The notes under the pieces: model-generated
Databases searched by the model: none
Told to the model about the DNA's origin: nothing
The model's input: only the letters and a program-made list of their open reading frames with translations
NCBI GenBank assembly: GCA_026625625.1
Contig: CP113055.1
Coordinates: 2,544,501-2,608,500, forward strand
Direction of reading: 5' to 3'
Source: Blastomonas sp. SL216
GTDB lineage: Bacteria; Pseudomonadota; Alphaproteobacteria; Sphingomonadales; Sphingomonadaceae
Length of the DNA stretch: 64,000 bases
Translations under genes and position numbers: made by a program
In this document: piece after piece, positions 25,272-34,175 of the stretch
Position numbering within the stretch: position 1 is the first letter of the stretch
How the letters are laid out: every line of letters begins with the position of its first letter

Positions 25272-26666
25272 TCAGAATTCGGACCAGTCTTCCTCGGACT
25301 CCTTCAACGCCAGATTGCCGGACACCATCGGCACCCGCGCGGGCGCTGAACGGCGCGCCTTGCGCGGCGCGGCATCTGCAGAATGCTGCTGGCCCGTGTG
25401 GAAACGCTGGACCACCTTGGAAAGGTCGGTTGCCTCCTCGGCCAGGCTGCGTGCTGCCGCGTTCGATTCCTCAACCATGGCTGCGTTCTGCTGCGTCATC
25501 TTGTCCATCTCGCCCACCGCCGTGTTGACCTGCTGGAGGCGAAGCGCCTGGGTCTGCGTGGACGATGAGATTTCGGCGACACGGCTGTTGATCGCGGCGA
25601 CGCGGTCGCTGATCTGCACAAGCACCGATCCGGTTTCATCGACCAGCGCCACGCCATCGGACACGCCTGCGGTCGATGCGTTGATCAATTCCTTGATGTT
25701 CTTGGCCGCATCGGCCGAACGCTGGGCAAGTGCGCGGACCTCGTTGGCAACCACGGCAAAACCCTTGCCCGCATCGCCGGCGCGCGCAGCTTCCACCCCT
25801 GCGTTGAGCGCCAGCAGGTTGGTCTGGAAAGCGATGCCGTCGATTACATCGATGATGCTGTTGATTTCGCCCGACGACTTCTGGATCGCGCCCATGGCAG
25901 CGACGGCGCGGTGGACGACCTGCCCGCCTTCGGTCGCGGCCTGATGGGCTTCGCTCACCTGCTTGCCGACTTCCGCCGCATTCTGCGCGGTCTGCTGCAC
26001 CATGGAGGTGACCTCGCGCATCGCAGCGGCGCTCTGCTCGAGACTGGCAGCCTGCTGCTCGGTGCGCTGCGCCAGATCGTCGGATGCGGAACGGATTTCC
26101 GATGCGCCGGTCAGCACATTGGCAGCCGCACTCGCGGTCTGGTTCAGGACGCTGCTGAGCTGACCCATGGTGTCGTTGAAATTCTGACGCAACTGGTCAT
26201 GCTCGACATCGAATTCGGCGCTGATCGTGTAGGTGAGGTTGCCGTTTTTCATGTGCTGCAGGCCGGTGGTCACTTCGGTCACCACCGTCTGCAGGATGCG
26301 ATCGGCACGCGCGCGCTCGGCCGCGTTGTCCTTGAACACGAGCATCGACCGCGCCATGCGACCGACACAGTCCTGATGGGTCGTGAACTCGATCTGCCGC
26401 TCCAGTTCGCCTGCAGCCAGCCCCTCCATGCGGACGACCGTCGTTACATAAGGATCACAGATCAGCTTCTTGGCGAGCAGGATAACGCCCATAACGCTGC
26501 CGACGACCGCCAGTTGGACCGCAATCTCTGCAACCGATCCGCCCTTGCCCACGGACAGGGCAGCAAGGCTGATCATCAACGGGATCGACGTCAGCACCGT
26601 CAATACGGCCAGGATCCAGTCGAACTTTTTGCGGATCGGAAGGTGGGCATAGAAATGATGAATCAT
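25272..26666 (-). CDS. Methyl-accepting chemotaxis protein without large periplasmic domain
   Basis: 464 residues. Two hydrophobic helices at about 13-35 and 43-65 are joined by only a few residues (SVGKGGSVAE), so there is no classical ligand domain outside. Two HAMP-like linkers follow (around 75-125 and 130-185), then the long cytoplasmic signalling coil with the tip IDGIAFQTNLLALNAGVEAARAG and GFAVVANEVRALAQRS. The C-terminus DWSEF resembles the aromatic-acidic tethers that bind CheR/CheB. Start at 26666 has GAGGA at 7 bases. It probably senses a cytoplasmic or membrane signal. No che genes are adjacent. Confidence 0.92.
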   Translation of the reverse strand: MIHHFYAHLPIRKKFDWILAVLTVLTSIPLMISLAALSVGKGGSVAEIAVQLAVVGSVMGVILLAKKLICDPYVTTVVRMEGLAAGELERQIEFTTHQDCVGRMARSMLVFKDNAAERARADRILQTVVTEVTTGLQHMKNGNLTYTISAEFDVEHDQLRQNFNDTMGQLSSVLNQTASAAANVLTGASEIRSASDDLAQRTEQQAASLEQSAAAMREVTSMVQQTAQNAAEVGKQVSEAHQAATEGGQVVHRAVAAMGAIQKSSGEINSIIDVIDGIAFQTNLLALNAGVEAARAGDAGKGFAVVANEVRALAQRSADAAKNIKELINASTAGVSDGVALVDETGSVLVQISDRVAAINSRVAEISSSTQTQALRLQQVNTAVGEMDKMTQQNAAMVEESNAAARSLAEEATDLSKVVQRFHTGQQHSADAAPRKARRSAPARVPMVSGNLALKESEEDWSEF

Positions 26667-27442
26667 GGCGGTCCTCAACTCAACGGACATAGTGGTTCAA
26701 TCATGAGGTCGCCGCGAGGTCTTGGCGCGCAAACGATAAGCGCCGGTTAACGATCATGGCGGGGTGAAGGGGCCGGGCCGTCCAGCCAAGCACCATTCTG
26801 GTGGTTTTTCGCCCCAGTGCCGAACATCGCATAAGGGGCTGCGACCAAGCCGCCCCAACGCATTAAATTGCTGTTATTTCTTTGTATTTTTCGGCAAGCA
26901 AGATCATGGCGCCAAAATCGGGAAGCACCTCAAGTGTAAAGCGCAGTGGACACCATATCTGCGGGTAAATGAAGGTATAGAGATGTGAATGATTAACACG
27001 GATACTCTGCGGCTTACTTGGCATGAAGCCGAACAATTCAAATCAACATCGATCTGGGGGAATTGCGCTGGGGAGCTGAAAATGGGCACTGACGCGGCTG
27101 GTTTGCTCTTCAAACTGGCAGGTTGGTGGCGTGAAAAAAATTTTGTCCGGAGGTCGCGAGGTCCCGCGGAATGCGTGAATCAGACCGCGCAGGATCCCAT
27201 TCCGTCCGCCTCGAACCGGACGATGGGGTTTGATTCGCCATCAGCGTGCCGATCATCTTCGGTACTCAGACGATGATCTTCTGCTGAAGCTGCGCCCTCT
27301 GCTCGCGATGGCTGGTCGCATGGTCCGACAGCAAGGCCGAGCCCCAAGCCAGATTTTTCCGCTGGAAAATTATCCTTCCTCACACTAGCGCGCAGATGCT
27401 GCTAGGCGCGGCACTTTGATCCTCCAGTTCATCGGACGCATA
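26667..27442. other. 776-base gap of lower GC, no gene recognised
   Basis: From about 26860 to 27140 the sequence is strikingly AT-rich for this chromosome (for example TTATTTCTTTGTATTTTTCG). Between 27180 and 27388 one plus-strand frame without a start codon stays open with a reasonable protein pattern (DDLLLKLRPLLAMAGRMVRQ, then QIFPLENYPSS and a stop), which may be the remnant of a decayed gene. I cannot assign it to a family. Short frames elsewhere in the gap have no ribosome site or recognisable domain. The promoter of the ferredoxin reductase gene should lie in its last 100 bases. Confidence 0.4.
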
Positions 27443-28195
27443 ATGGCTTTCACCCCCGCCAAGGTTTTGACCACGCACCATTGGAACGAAGGGCTTTTCT
27501 CCTTCACCGTCGAGCGCCCGAGCTCGTTCCGCTTCGTCAGCGGCCAGTTCGTGATGCTGGGTCTTACGGTCGATGGCAAGCCGCTGCTGCGCGCCTATTC
27601 GGTGGCCTCGCCGATGTGGGACGAATCGCTCGAATTCCTGAGCATCATCGTGCCCGATGGCCCGCTGACCAGCCGCCTCTACAAGATCCAGCCGGGTGAC
27701 GAGATCCTGCTCGGCGGCAAGCCCACCGGCACGCTGACGCTCGATGCGCTGCTGCCGGGCAAGCGGCTGCACCTGATCGGCACCGGAACGGGCCTTGCGC
27801 CGTGGATGTCGATCATCCGCGATCCGGAAGCCTATGAGCGGTTCGAACAGATCACCGTCCAGCACACCGTGCGCCAGATCCAGGACCTGGCCTATCGCGA
27901 GATGCTCGAAAGCAAGCTCAAGGACGACCCGCTCGTCGCCGAGGAAGCCGCCAAGCAGCTCGTCTATGATTGCTCGGTGACCAAGTGCCCGACCTGGGTG
28001 GACGAGAACCGCCGCATCACCACGCGCATCGAATCGGGCGATTATCCGCTCGATCCGGAAACCGATCGCGTCATGCTGTGCGGCAGCATGGCGATGATCA
28101 AGGAAACCGGTGCGCTGCTCGAATCGCTCGGCTTTGTCGAAGGCGCGCAGTCCAAGCCGGGCACCTATGTGCTCGAGCGCGCGTTCGTTGGCTGA
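27443..28195 (+). CDS. fpr: Ferredoxin/flavodoxin-NADP reductase
   Basis: 250 residues; FAD enzyme moving electrons between NADPH and ferredoxin or flavodoxin, often in oxidative stress defence. FAD motif RAYSVASP (near residue 50), a second FAD contact GPLTSRLYKIQPGD, NADP-binding GTGTGLAPWMSIIRDPE (near 112), and MLCGSMAMIKE near 213. The C-terminus ends KPGTYVLERAFVG, as in the bacterial subclass I Fpr type. Start at 27443 gives MAFTPAKVL. Confidence 0.93.
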   Translation: MAFTPAKVLTTHHWNEGLFSFTVERPSSFRFVSGQFVMLGLTVDGKPLLRAYSVASPMWDESLEFLSIIVPDGPLTSRLYKIQPGDEILLGGKPTGTLTLDALLPGKRLHLIGTGTGLAPWMSIIRDPEAYERFEQITVQHTVRQIQDLAYREMLESKLKDDPLVAEEAAKQLVYDCSVTKCPTWVDENRRITTRIESGDYPLDPETDRVMLCGSMAMIKETGALLESLGFVEGAQSKPGTYVLERAFVG

Positions 28196-28211
28196 TATCA
28201 GGGGCTAAGCC

Positions 28212-28646
28212 TCAAGCCCGGATAGCCTCCAGCGCGGTGCGCAAGGCATCGGGCAGCGGCACCGGGCGGCGGGTCTCGCGGTCGACATAGACATGGGTGA
28301 AATGCCCCGCTGCGGCGGCGGCATCCTCGTCATTGGCGAACAGCCCCACCGCATAGCGCACCGAACTGGTGCCGATATGATCGACCCGTATGCCTGCATG
28401 GATCCGGTCCGGAAAAGCGGTGGGGGCGAAATAGGCGCAGCCCGTTTCCACCACCAGCCCGATCACCGCGCCGGCATGAATGTCGAGCGCGCCCGCCTTG
28501 ATCAGATATTCGTTCACCGCAGTGTCGAACCAGAAATAATAGACCGAATTGTTGACGTGACCGTAGATGTCATTGTCCGACCAGCGCGTGCTGATCTGCG
28601 TGAACGCGCTGAACTGGGCGCGGACCGGGCGGGCCGGCCGGCTCAT
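28212..28646 (-). CDS. Acyl-CoA thioesterase (4HBT hotdog fold)
   Basis: 144 residues. The hotdog-fold signature TRWSDNDIYGHVNNSVYYFWFDTAVNEYL (residues 20-48) includes the catalytic Asp in SDNDIYGHVNN. Downstream are beta strands CAYFAPTAFPDRIHAGIRVDHIGTSSVRYAVGLF. It hydrolyses an acyl-CoA in the cytosol; chain preference unknown. The start overlaps the stop of the thiolase-like gene upstream by 4 bases, so the two are one operon and may act on the same acyl-CoA. Confidence 0.88.
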   Translation of the reverse strand: MSRPARPVRAQFSAFTQISTRWSDNDIYGHVNNSVYYFWFDTAVNEYLIKAGALDIHAGAVIGLVVETGCAYFAPTAFPDRIHAGIRVDHIGTSSVRYAVGLFANDEDAAAAAGHFTHVYVDRETRRPVPLPDALRTALEAIRA

Positions 28647-30187
28647 GCCGCCACCGTGAAGCTGTTGACGCCCTCTGCATGCCGGATGGTCACCGTCCGG
28701 CCGATCGGGTCGTGCGCCGGATCGACCAGCGCGGCCAGCTGTCCCGCCTTGTCCGCATCATCGGGCCGCGCAACGATCCGACCCTTGTCGGTCCGCGCGA
28801 TGACCACGGCGCGCGCGGGCAGGCCCTTGGCATAGCCGACGGTATAGCTCTCGATCACGCCGCTCGCGTCCTCCTCCAGCCGCTCGGGCGAGGGCTGGGC
28901 ATCGACCTCGGCCTGCATGGCTGCATGATCGACCGGAGCCCAGTTTTCGGGTGCGCTGGTGCTGTAGATGCCCACCGCCTCCTTGGACAGGAAACCGCCA
29001 TTGGCGAGCACCAGGCCGAAGCTGCCGGGGTCGGCGCGGAGCGTTTCGACCATCGCCGCGATACCATGCATCGAGTAATTGTTGCCCGCCCCGCCCGAGA
29101 ACGGCAGCCCGCCGGTCAGCGTCAGCGGCGTGGTGCGCCAGTCCACGCCCAGCGTCTCGGCGGCCAGCAGCACCGCAACCGGGAAGCAGCTGTAGATATC
29201 GAAATGCGCGATATCGGCGGCAGACTTGCCCGCACTGGCCAGCGCGCCGTTCAGCGATACCTCGATCGCGCGCGAACGCGACAGATCGGTGCGCAGGCTG
29301 ACCGGCTTGTCCATCGCCTCGCCGCTGCCGTGCAGGAACACCCATTTCGCGCGCGGCACGCCCATCGCCTCGGCCTGGCCGACGCTGGTCAGGATGACGG
29401 CCGCACCCTGGTTCACCGCATCCTGCGCGACATGCCATTTGAGATAGGGGTCGGCGACCGGATAATTGCCCTCCGATGGCGTGGCGAGATAATCGGCGCT
29501 CATTGCCCTGGGGAATTGCGCATAGGGGTTGGCGGCGGCGACCTTGCTGAAATCCGCCCAGAGCGCCGACATGTCCGCGACATGCTCGGCCTTGCTACGG
29601 CCCAGGCGCGCGCGCAGGGCATTCTCGAACAGCGGATAGGTGAGGATCGGCGCGCCGATTCCGTTCTTCAGCTCATGCCTGTCGAGCAGCATCGGCCCCA
29701 GGCCGCGATCCTCCATCTCGCCTTCGATCGCCTCGTTCCAGTCGATCGCCACGCCCTTGCGCGCGGCGGTCTTGGCAGCGGCAATCGCTTCGGAGCCAGA
29801 CAGCAGCACGCAGCGCGCCTCGCCGGCATGGATCGCGGCGGCAAATTCGTTGACCAGCGACTGCGGGCTCTGGCCGCCGACGATCGAATAGATCGTCCGG
29901 ACGGGGTTTGCGCCGATGCGCCGGGCAAGGCCCAGCGGCGGCTTGTCGCAGCCGCCCGTGCCTTCGGGCACCATGCCGGGCGCGCTATCGGCGAAATGGC
30001 GCACGGCGGTGACGACATCAATGGCCGCGCGCACGGCATCGCCTGCACCGGTATCGGCAAGCGCAGCCTCGGCAGCGCGCTGCATCAGCGATTGCGGGCT
30101 GGGCGCTGCAGCGGCGTCGCTACCATCCCAATGATCGACCGCCTGGCCGACACCGATCAGGACGGGGGTGTTGGGGTCAAGGGTCAT
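28643..30187 (-). CDS. Thiolase-like acetyl-CoA acetyltransferase family protein (TLP1 type)
   Basis: 514 residues: a thiolase fold (about 1-415) and an extra C-terminal domain (about 420-514, with RIVARPDDADKAGQLAAL) as in SCP2-thiolase-like proteins of type 1. Where ordinary thiolases have the nucleophilic Cys in a CxSG motif, this protein reads GGQSPQSLVNEFAAAI, so the usual Cys is not seen. Late motifs SCFPVAV, GGLPFSGGAGNNYSMHGIAAM and NGGFLSKEAVGIYS fit the family. A true condensing or cleaving activity is therefore uncertain. Coupled to the thioesterase gene downstream. Confidence 0.82.
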   Translation of the reverse strand: MTLDPNTPVLIGVGQAVDHWDGSDAAAAPSPQSLMQRAAEAALADTGAGDAVRAAIDVVTAVRHFADSAPGMVPEGTGGCDKPPLGLARRIGANPVRTIYSIVGGQSPQSLVNEFAAAIHAGEARCVLLSGSEAIAAAKTAARKGVAIDWNEAIEGEMEDRGLGPMLLDRHELKNGIGAPILTYPLFENALRARLGRSKAEHVADMSALWADFSKVAAANPYAQFPRAMSADYLATPSEGNYPVADPYLKWHVAQDAVNQGAAVILTSVGQAEAMGVPRAKWVFLHGSGEAMDKPVSLRTDLSRSRAIEVSLNGALASAGKSAADIAHFDIYSCFPVAVLLAAETLGVDWRTTPLTLTGGLPFSGGAGNNYSMHGIAAMVETLRADPGSFGLVLANGGFLSKEAVGIYSTSAPENWAPVDHAAMQAEVDAQPSPERLEEDASGVIESYTVGYAKGLPARAVVIARTDKGRIVARPDDADKAGQLAALVDPAHDPIGRTVTIRHAEGVNSFTVAA

Positions 30188-30226
30188 GGCGTTCTCTCCT
30201 GTTGTCGTTTTCTTGTCTTAGTTCTA

Positions 30227-30258
30227 GCCGTCACTCCTGCGAGCGCAGGAATCCCGCT
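30227..30258. repeat. Short REP-like hairpin
   Basis: ACTCCTGC-GAGC-GCAGGAAT around 30232-30253 forms an 8-bp stem, flanked by GTC and CCCGC in the manner of dispersed short palindromic repeats of this order. It lies in the 98-base gap between gspN and the thiolase-like gene, all on the minus strand. Confidence 0.5.
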
Positions 30259-30285
30259 TGATCACTGCCGCTCATCCGCCGTCCA

Positions 30286-31005
30286 TCAGAACCGACCGTT
30301 GATCCGGATCGCCATCGCATCGCCCTGCTGGCGGAAGCCAAGCGCGGAAAGCGCAGGCGCAGCGCTCGCCGCCAGTCCGCCCAGGCGGAAATCGGCGGCA
30401 TAGCGGCCATTGCCGCTGATCCTTATGTCCATCTGCTCGAGCCCTGACTGGCCCTTCAGCGGCACCAGCAACGCGTTGCCATCGCAGCGCAGATTGCCGC
30501 TGAGGCCGCGTTGCAGCGTCAGGCCGAACAGGCTCTGTTCGATATTCACGCGCACCGCGCCCGATGCGGCGGCGCAATTGCGCCCGGCAAAGGCAATGTC
30601 GACCCCGTCCAGACTGATGCTGCGCAGCGGCAGCGGCGCGAACAGATCGGCGGTCGCAATCTCACCCAGGCCATTGCGCATCGCGATGCTGTCGCCGTTC
30701 CTGGCCAGCTTGAAGGCCAGCGGCGGCTGACCCGTTGCATCGGCGGCGCGGGTCATGTCCAGCACCAGTTCGCCGCCCAGCAGACCGAGCGGCGACAGGC
30801 CCGCATCGAGGTCACCCAGGCTGAGCTTGCCGATCCGCAAATCGCGCACCGTTCCCGACCAGATGCTGCCTTCCACCGCACGGGCGCTGACCCCGCGCGC
30901 ACCCAGGCCCGCCATGTCGAAGACGATACGCAGCGGCAGAAACACCAGCAGCGCTGCAACCAGCGCCAGCGCGATCAGCACCGTCCGCCTGGCGCTCCGG
31001 CTCAT
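30286..31005 (-). CDS. gspN: Type II secretion system protein N
   Basis: 239 residues, inner membrane anchored by one N-terminal helix (VLIALALVAALLVFLPLRIVF). The rest is periplasmic and beta-rich with the GspN pattern ARAVEGSIWSGTVRDLRIGKLSLGDLDAGLSPLGLLGGEL. GspN helps assemble the type II secretion machine that exports folded proteins across the outer membrane. Its start overlaps the gspM stop by 4 bases. Confidence 0.85.
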   Translation of the reverse strand: MSRSARRTVLIALALVAALLVFLPLRIVFDMAGLGARGVSARAVEGSIWSGTVRDLRIGKLSLGDLDAGLSPLGLLGGELVLDMTRAADATGQPPLAFKLARNGDSIAMRNGLGEIATADLFAPLPLRSISLDGVDIAFAGRNCAAASGAVRVNIEQSLFGLTLQRGLSGNLRCDGNALLVPLKGQSGLEQMDIRISGNGRYAADFRLGGLAASAAPALSALGFRQQGDAMAIRINGRF

Positions 31006-31481
31006 CCGCCGATCTTCATCAGCCGCGCGGAAACCGAAACGGTGCCATTGTCCATCCGCCGCACGACCAGCGTTTCGGGCACCACGCCGCGCCGTTCCAG
31101 ATCGGCCAGCCAGGCCAGGAACGCGGTCGAACGAGCGGAACCGATGGCAATCTCTGCGCGGTCATTGCCTTGCGGCGTATTGGCATCGAGCGTGAACCCG
31201 CGCTCGCCTGCCTCACTGGCGAGCAGCAGGCTGAGCGCGGCAATCGCTTCGGCCGGGCGCTTGTCTGCCGGCATCGACAGCGCCTGTGCCTTGGCGTCGA
31301 TCCGCCCGGCCTGCATCGTCGCCTCATAGAAGCTGCGCTTGGCGTCGGTGGCGAGGCTGTAGAGCGGGGTATAGATGCCGAAAAAGCCGATGACGCCCGC
31401 TGCCAGCAACGCAGCGACGCCGACGAGGATCTGTTCGCGGCGCGACAGCGCGATGAACCAGTTCTTGGCAGCTTCGGTCAT
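31002..31481 (-). CDS. gspM: Type II secretion system protein M
   Basis: 159 residues. Short cytoplasmic N-terminus with the family motif FIALSRREQILVG, one membrane helix (VGVAALLAAGVIGFFGIYTPLY), then a periplasmic ferredoxin-like domain. GspM dimerises with GspL on the inner membrane platform. It overlaps both neighbours by 4 bases (gspL 31478, gspN 31005), so gspL-M-N is translated as a coupled unit. Confidence 0.85.
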   Translation of the reverse strand: MTEAAKNWFIALSRREQILVGVAALLAAGVIGFFGIYTPLYSLATDAKRSFYEATMQAGRIDAKAQALSMPADKRPAEAIAALSLLLASEAGERGFTLDANTPQGNDRAEIAIGSARSTAFLAWLADLERRGVVPETLVVRRMDNGTVSVSARLMKIGG

Positions 31482-32596
31482 GGCGCCAGCACCGTGATAT
31501 CGGCGACCGCTTGGCCGGTCGCATCGCCGCGATTGGCGGCAGTGACCTTGTAGCCGTTATTCTGCAGCGCGATCAGCACCGCGTTCAGGTCCTCGACGCG
31601 CGGCGCTGCGATCATCGCGCCGATCATGCCGCCGGGGCGGTAATCGGCCTGGCGGATGACCACGCCGGGCACCGGCTGCATCGCCGAGAGCAGGCCGGAC
31701 AAGGGCACACTGGCCACGCTGTTGCCTGTGCCGCGCGCAGCGAGCCTGGTATCGAGCTGCGCTTCGGCCTGCGCGACGTCGGTCGCTTCGGGGACCAGGC
31801 GTTGCGCGCTGGCAAGCGCGCGCCGCTGCGCGAGGTCTGCACCCAGATAATGCTTGCCGATTTCCACCAATGGCACCGCCAGGCTGACCAGCACCAACGC
31901 CCCCAGCAGCCAGGCGAGCATGTGCCCCTGGCCAGGCGCGAGCGCGAGCAGCGGCGTGCGGCGGGCAAATTCCCCCTGGCGCAGGTTGAGCGGCGGGTTG
32001 GCCAATGCGGCCAGCATCGCCGCATCACGCGCGTCAGCATCGAGCACGACAGGATCGGATTCGCCCAGCAGCAAGCCGGCCAGCGCCTCGTCGGGCGGCA
32101 GCACCAGATCGCCCATCCGGTCCACGCCCAGATCGCCAAAGGTCGCACTGACCGGCTGGTCGGACACGGGCAGCAACAGGCCGACAGGCATGATGATATC
32201 CGGGTCCAGCCCGCGCAGTGCGAGTTCGGCGAGGTGATCGGCGAGCGTGGCGCGTGCGATGGTGGCGCACAGCACCAGCATGCCGCCTTCCGCTGCCGCC
32301 TTGCCGAGCGCGCGCACCGCGACGAAGACATCGCCGCCGATGCTGAGATCGGCGGCGCGGTAGCGGGCGGCGGCCTCGGCCTGCGGGCCGCTCATATCGC
32401 CCATGTCGAGCAGGCGGATCACGGTGTCGGCGGCAGGAACCAGCGCGACGACCGGCGCATCGCCGCTATGCGCTGGAAGCGACGGCGGCGTGAAATCCTG
32501 GCCGCGCGCGGCGATATGCCCGCCGTCCGCACGCCACCAGTGCAGCGCGGCATCGGGTCCCGACGGACAGGTGACGATCAGGCCGGTATCAGCCAT
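31478..32596 (-). CDS. gspL: Type II secretion system protein L
   Basis: 372 residues. The N-terminal cytoplasmic part (about 1-235) is the actin-like domain that binds the ATPase GspE (PAADTVIRLLDMGDMSGPQAEAAARYR is the family ALPxR-type region). One membrane helix follows (MLAWLLGALVLVSLAVPLVEIG, near 245-267), then a periplasmic ferredoxin-like domain (SGLLSAMQPVPGVVIRQADYRPGG). First gene of the L-M-N unit; upstream gsp genes are not here, since the next gene is an unrelated DUF4345 protein. Confidence 0.87.
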   Translation of the reverse strand: MADTGLIVTCPSGPDAALHWWRADGGHIAARGQDFTPPSLPAHSGDAPVVALVPAADTVIRLLDMGDMSGPQAEAAARYRAADLSIGGDVFVAVRALGKAAAEGGMLVLCATIARATLADHLAELALRGLDPDIIMPVGLLLPVSDQPVSATFGDLGVDRMGDLVLPPDEALAGLLLGESDPVVLDADARDAAMLAALANPPLNLRQGEFARRTPLLALAPGQGHMLAWLLGALVLVSLAVPLVEIGKHYLGADLAQRRALASAQRLVPEATDVAQAEAQLDTRLAARGTGNSVASVPLSGLLSAMQPVPGVVIRQADYRPGGMIGAMIAAPRVEDLNAVLIALQNNGYKVTAANRGDATGQAVADITVLAP

Positions 32597-32687
32597 GGCG
32601 CGTTGCCATCAACCGGGAAACGGGCGAGCAGGTCCAAGGCAAGATCGCGAAACCCCCGGTCAGCGACAGAATCAACTGCCCTGCCGT

Positions 32688-33164
32688 CTAGCCAATCGGG
32701 CGGCCCAAGTCACCGTTCGTTTGCGGGTCGAACGTGTCGGGCGCGATATTTTCCTCAGGCACGGCCGGTGCCGGTTCCGCCACCATGCGGCGCGGGTTCA
32801 AAATCGCGAACGAGGCGACCAGCAGCACGACCGAAATCGCTTCGATAATCATCGACTGGGCGATGTTCGCGGTCAGCGGATCGTTCATCAGTCCGAACAC
32901 GCGCCCGGTAAAGGCCAGGGCGACCATCGCGGCAGCGCCCAGCAGCCATTCGCGCCGACCCGGCATCAGCCCGACCAGTGCCGCAAGGCCCGTGCCGATG
33001 AAGAATGCGCCCATATCGGCGCGGATCGCGCTCAGCCCCGTGGCATTTTGCTGGCCGAGTTCGAACTGTGCGATGATGGTCTGCGGATCGAGCAGCGCCC
33101 GCGCGCCGATGATGACGAACAATGCGGCGAATCCGGCGACAAGCAGGCGAATGACCCAGGTCAT
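32688..33164 (-). CDS. DUF4345 membrane protein
   Basis: 158 residues with four hydrophobic segments (VIRLLVAGFAALFVIIGARALL, MGAFFIGTGLAALVGLM, LLGAAAMVALAFTGRVFGLM, MIIEAISVVLLVASFAIL) and a proline-rich cytoplasmic tail. The SAIRADMGAFFIG segment matches DUF4345. Function unknown. It lies 91 bases upstream of gspL on the same strand and could share its transcript. On the other side a 227-base gap separates it from the divergent SDR operon. Confidence 0.75.
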   Translation of the reverse strand: MTWVIRLLVAGFAALFVIIGARALLDPQTIIAQFELGQQNATGLSAIRADMGAFFIGTGLAALVGLMPGRREWLLGAAAMVALAFTGRVFGLMNDPLTANIAQSMIIEAISVVLLVASFAILNPRRMVAEPAPAVPEENIAPDTFDPQTNGDLGRPIG

Positions 33165-33391
33165 GAGTGGTCGATCCTTTTCCCAAAGACTTTGGCAGCC
33201 TTGTTATGAACATGCACCAGGCGTGTCCAGCATGGCAGGACAACGGATGCACGGGGCATTCGATCCGATAAAGCATGTAAACACGCGTCACCGGTCGCAG
33301 CGGATGTCGGCTGTCATTTTTGCTGGTTATCGGCTGCGCCGCTTTCCGATAGCCTGCCCGGCACAAGGCATAAGCGGCAAGGAGAGCGGTG

Positions 33392-34156
33392 ATGGATCTG
33401 GGCCTCAAGGGCAAGAAGGTGATCATGAATGGCGGCGGGCACGGCCTGGGCCTCGCATCGCTGCGGCATTTTGCCGCCGAGGGGGCAGATGTCGCCTTCC
33501 TGTCGCGCGACCCGGCCAAGGTGGAGGCTGCGGTCAAGGCCATCGATGCCGCCGGGCCCGGCAAGGTGCACGGCACCGCGATCGACATTACCGGCGATGC
33601 AGAAGGTTATAAGGGCTGGCTCAACGGCTGTCTCGACGCGCTGGGCGGCTGCGATATCTTCGTCCATACCGCCAGCGCCTCGGGCCAGGGTGCAACCGGC
33701 GACTGGCAGCGCTGCCTGGACATGGACATCATGAACGCGGTGCACGGGGTCGAAGTGCTGACCCCGGCGCTGACCGAATCGGGCACGGGATCGATCGTGT
33801 TCATGTCGTCGACCGCCGCGCTCGAAACCTTTGTCGCGCCCCAAGCCTTCAATGCGCTGAAAGCTGCGCTGATCACTTATGGATCGCAGCTTTCCCAGGC
33901 GCTCGCGGGCCAGGGCATCCGCGTCAACTGCATCTCGCCCGGCGCGATCGAATATCCCGGGGGCAACTGGGAGATGATCAAGGGCGTCGTCCCCGCGCTG
34001 TACGAAGGCACTCTGGCGAAAATGCCTATGGGCCGGTTCGGCGAGCCCGAAGAGGTTGCGAAAGCCATCGTCTTCGTCGCCAGCCCCGCCTGCCCGTACA
34101 TGACCGGGGCGAATGTCGTCATCGATGGCGGCTTTACCCAGCGCGTCCAGTTCTGA
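33392..34156 (+). CDS. Short-chain dehydrogenase/reductase with Phe in place of catalytic Tyr
   Basis: About 254 residues, Rossmann fold. Cofactor motif NGGGHGLGLASLRHF (residues 14-28), Ser in FMSSTAALE near 138, and the C-terminal cofactor segment CISPGAIEYPGG. The active-site YxxxK reads FNALK (codons TTC AAT GCG CTG AAA near 33850-33864), so the proton-donating Tyr is missing. The first of five same-strand genes (SDR, GST, E1alpha, E1beta, lipoyl carrier), preceded by AAGGAGAG. A GTG three bases upstream (33389) is an alternative start. Confidence 0.88.
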   Translation: MDLGLKGKKVIMNGGGHGLGLASLRHFAAEGADVAFLSRDPAKVEAAVKAIDAAGPGKVHGTAIDITGDAEGYKGWLNGCLDALGGCDIFVHTASASGQGATGDWQRCLDMDIMNAVHGVEVLTPALTESGTGSIVFMSSTAALETFVAPQAFNALKAALITYGSQLSQALAGQGIRVNCISPGAIEYPGGNWEMIKGVVPALYEGTLAKMPMGRFGEPEEVAKAIVFVASPACPYMTGANVVIDGGFTQRVQF

Positions 34157-34175
34157 TCCCCGCGAAAGGCTTGCC

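Noticed and set aside
26989-27276. 95-codon plus-strand frame in the AT-rich gap
   Set aside because: No ribosome site, no similarity pattern, and frame content changes character halfway.
32597-32687. Short minus-strand frame running into gspL that could be the tail of a lost gene
   Set aside because: Only about 40 codons, without start, and expected by chance in GC-rich DNA.
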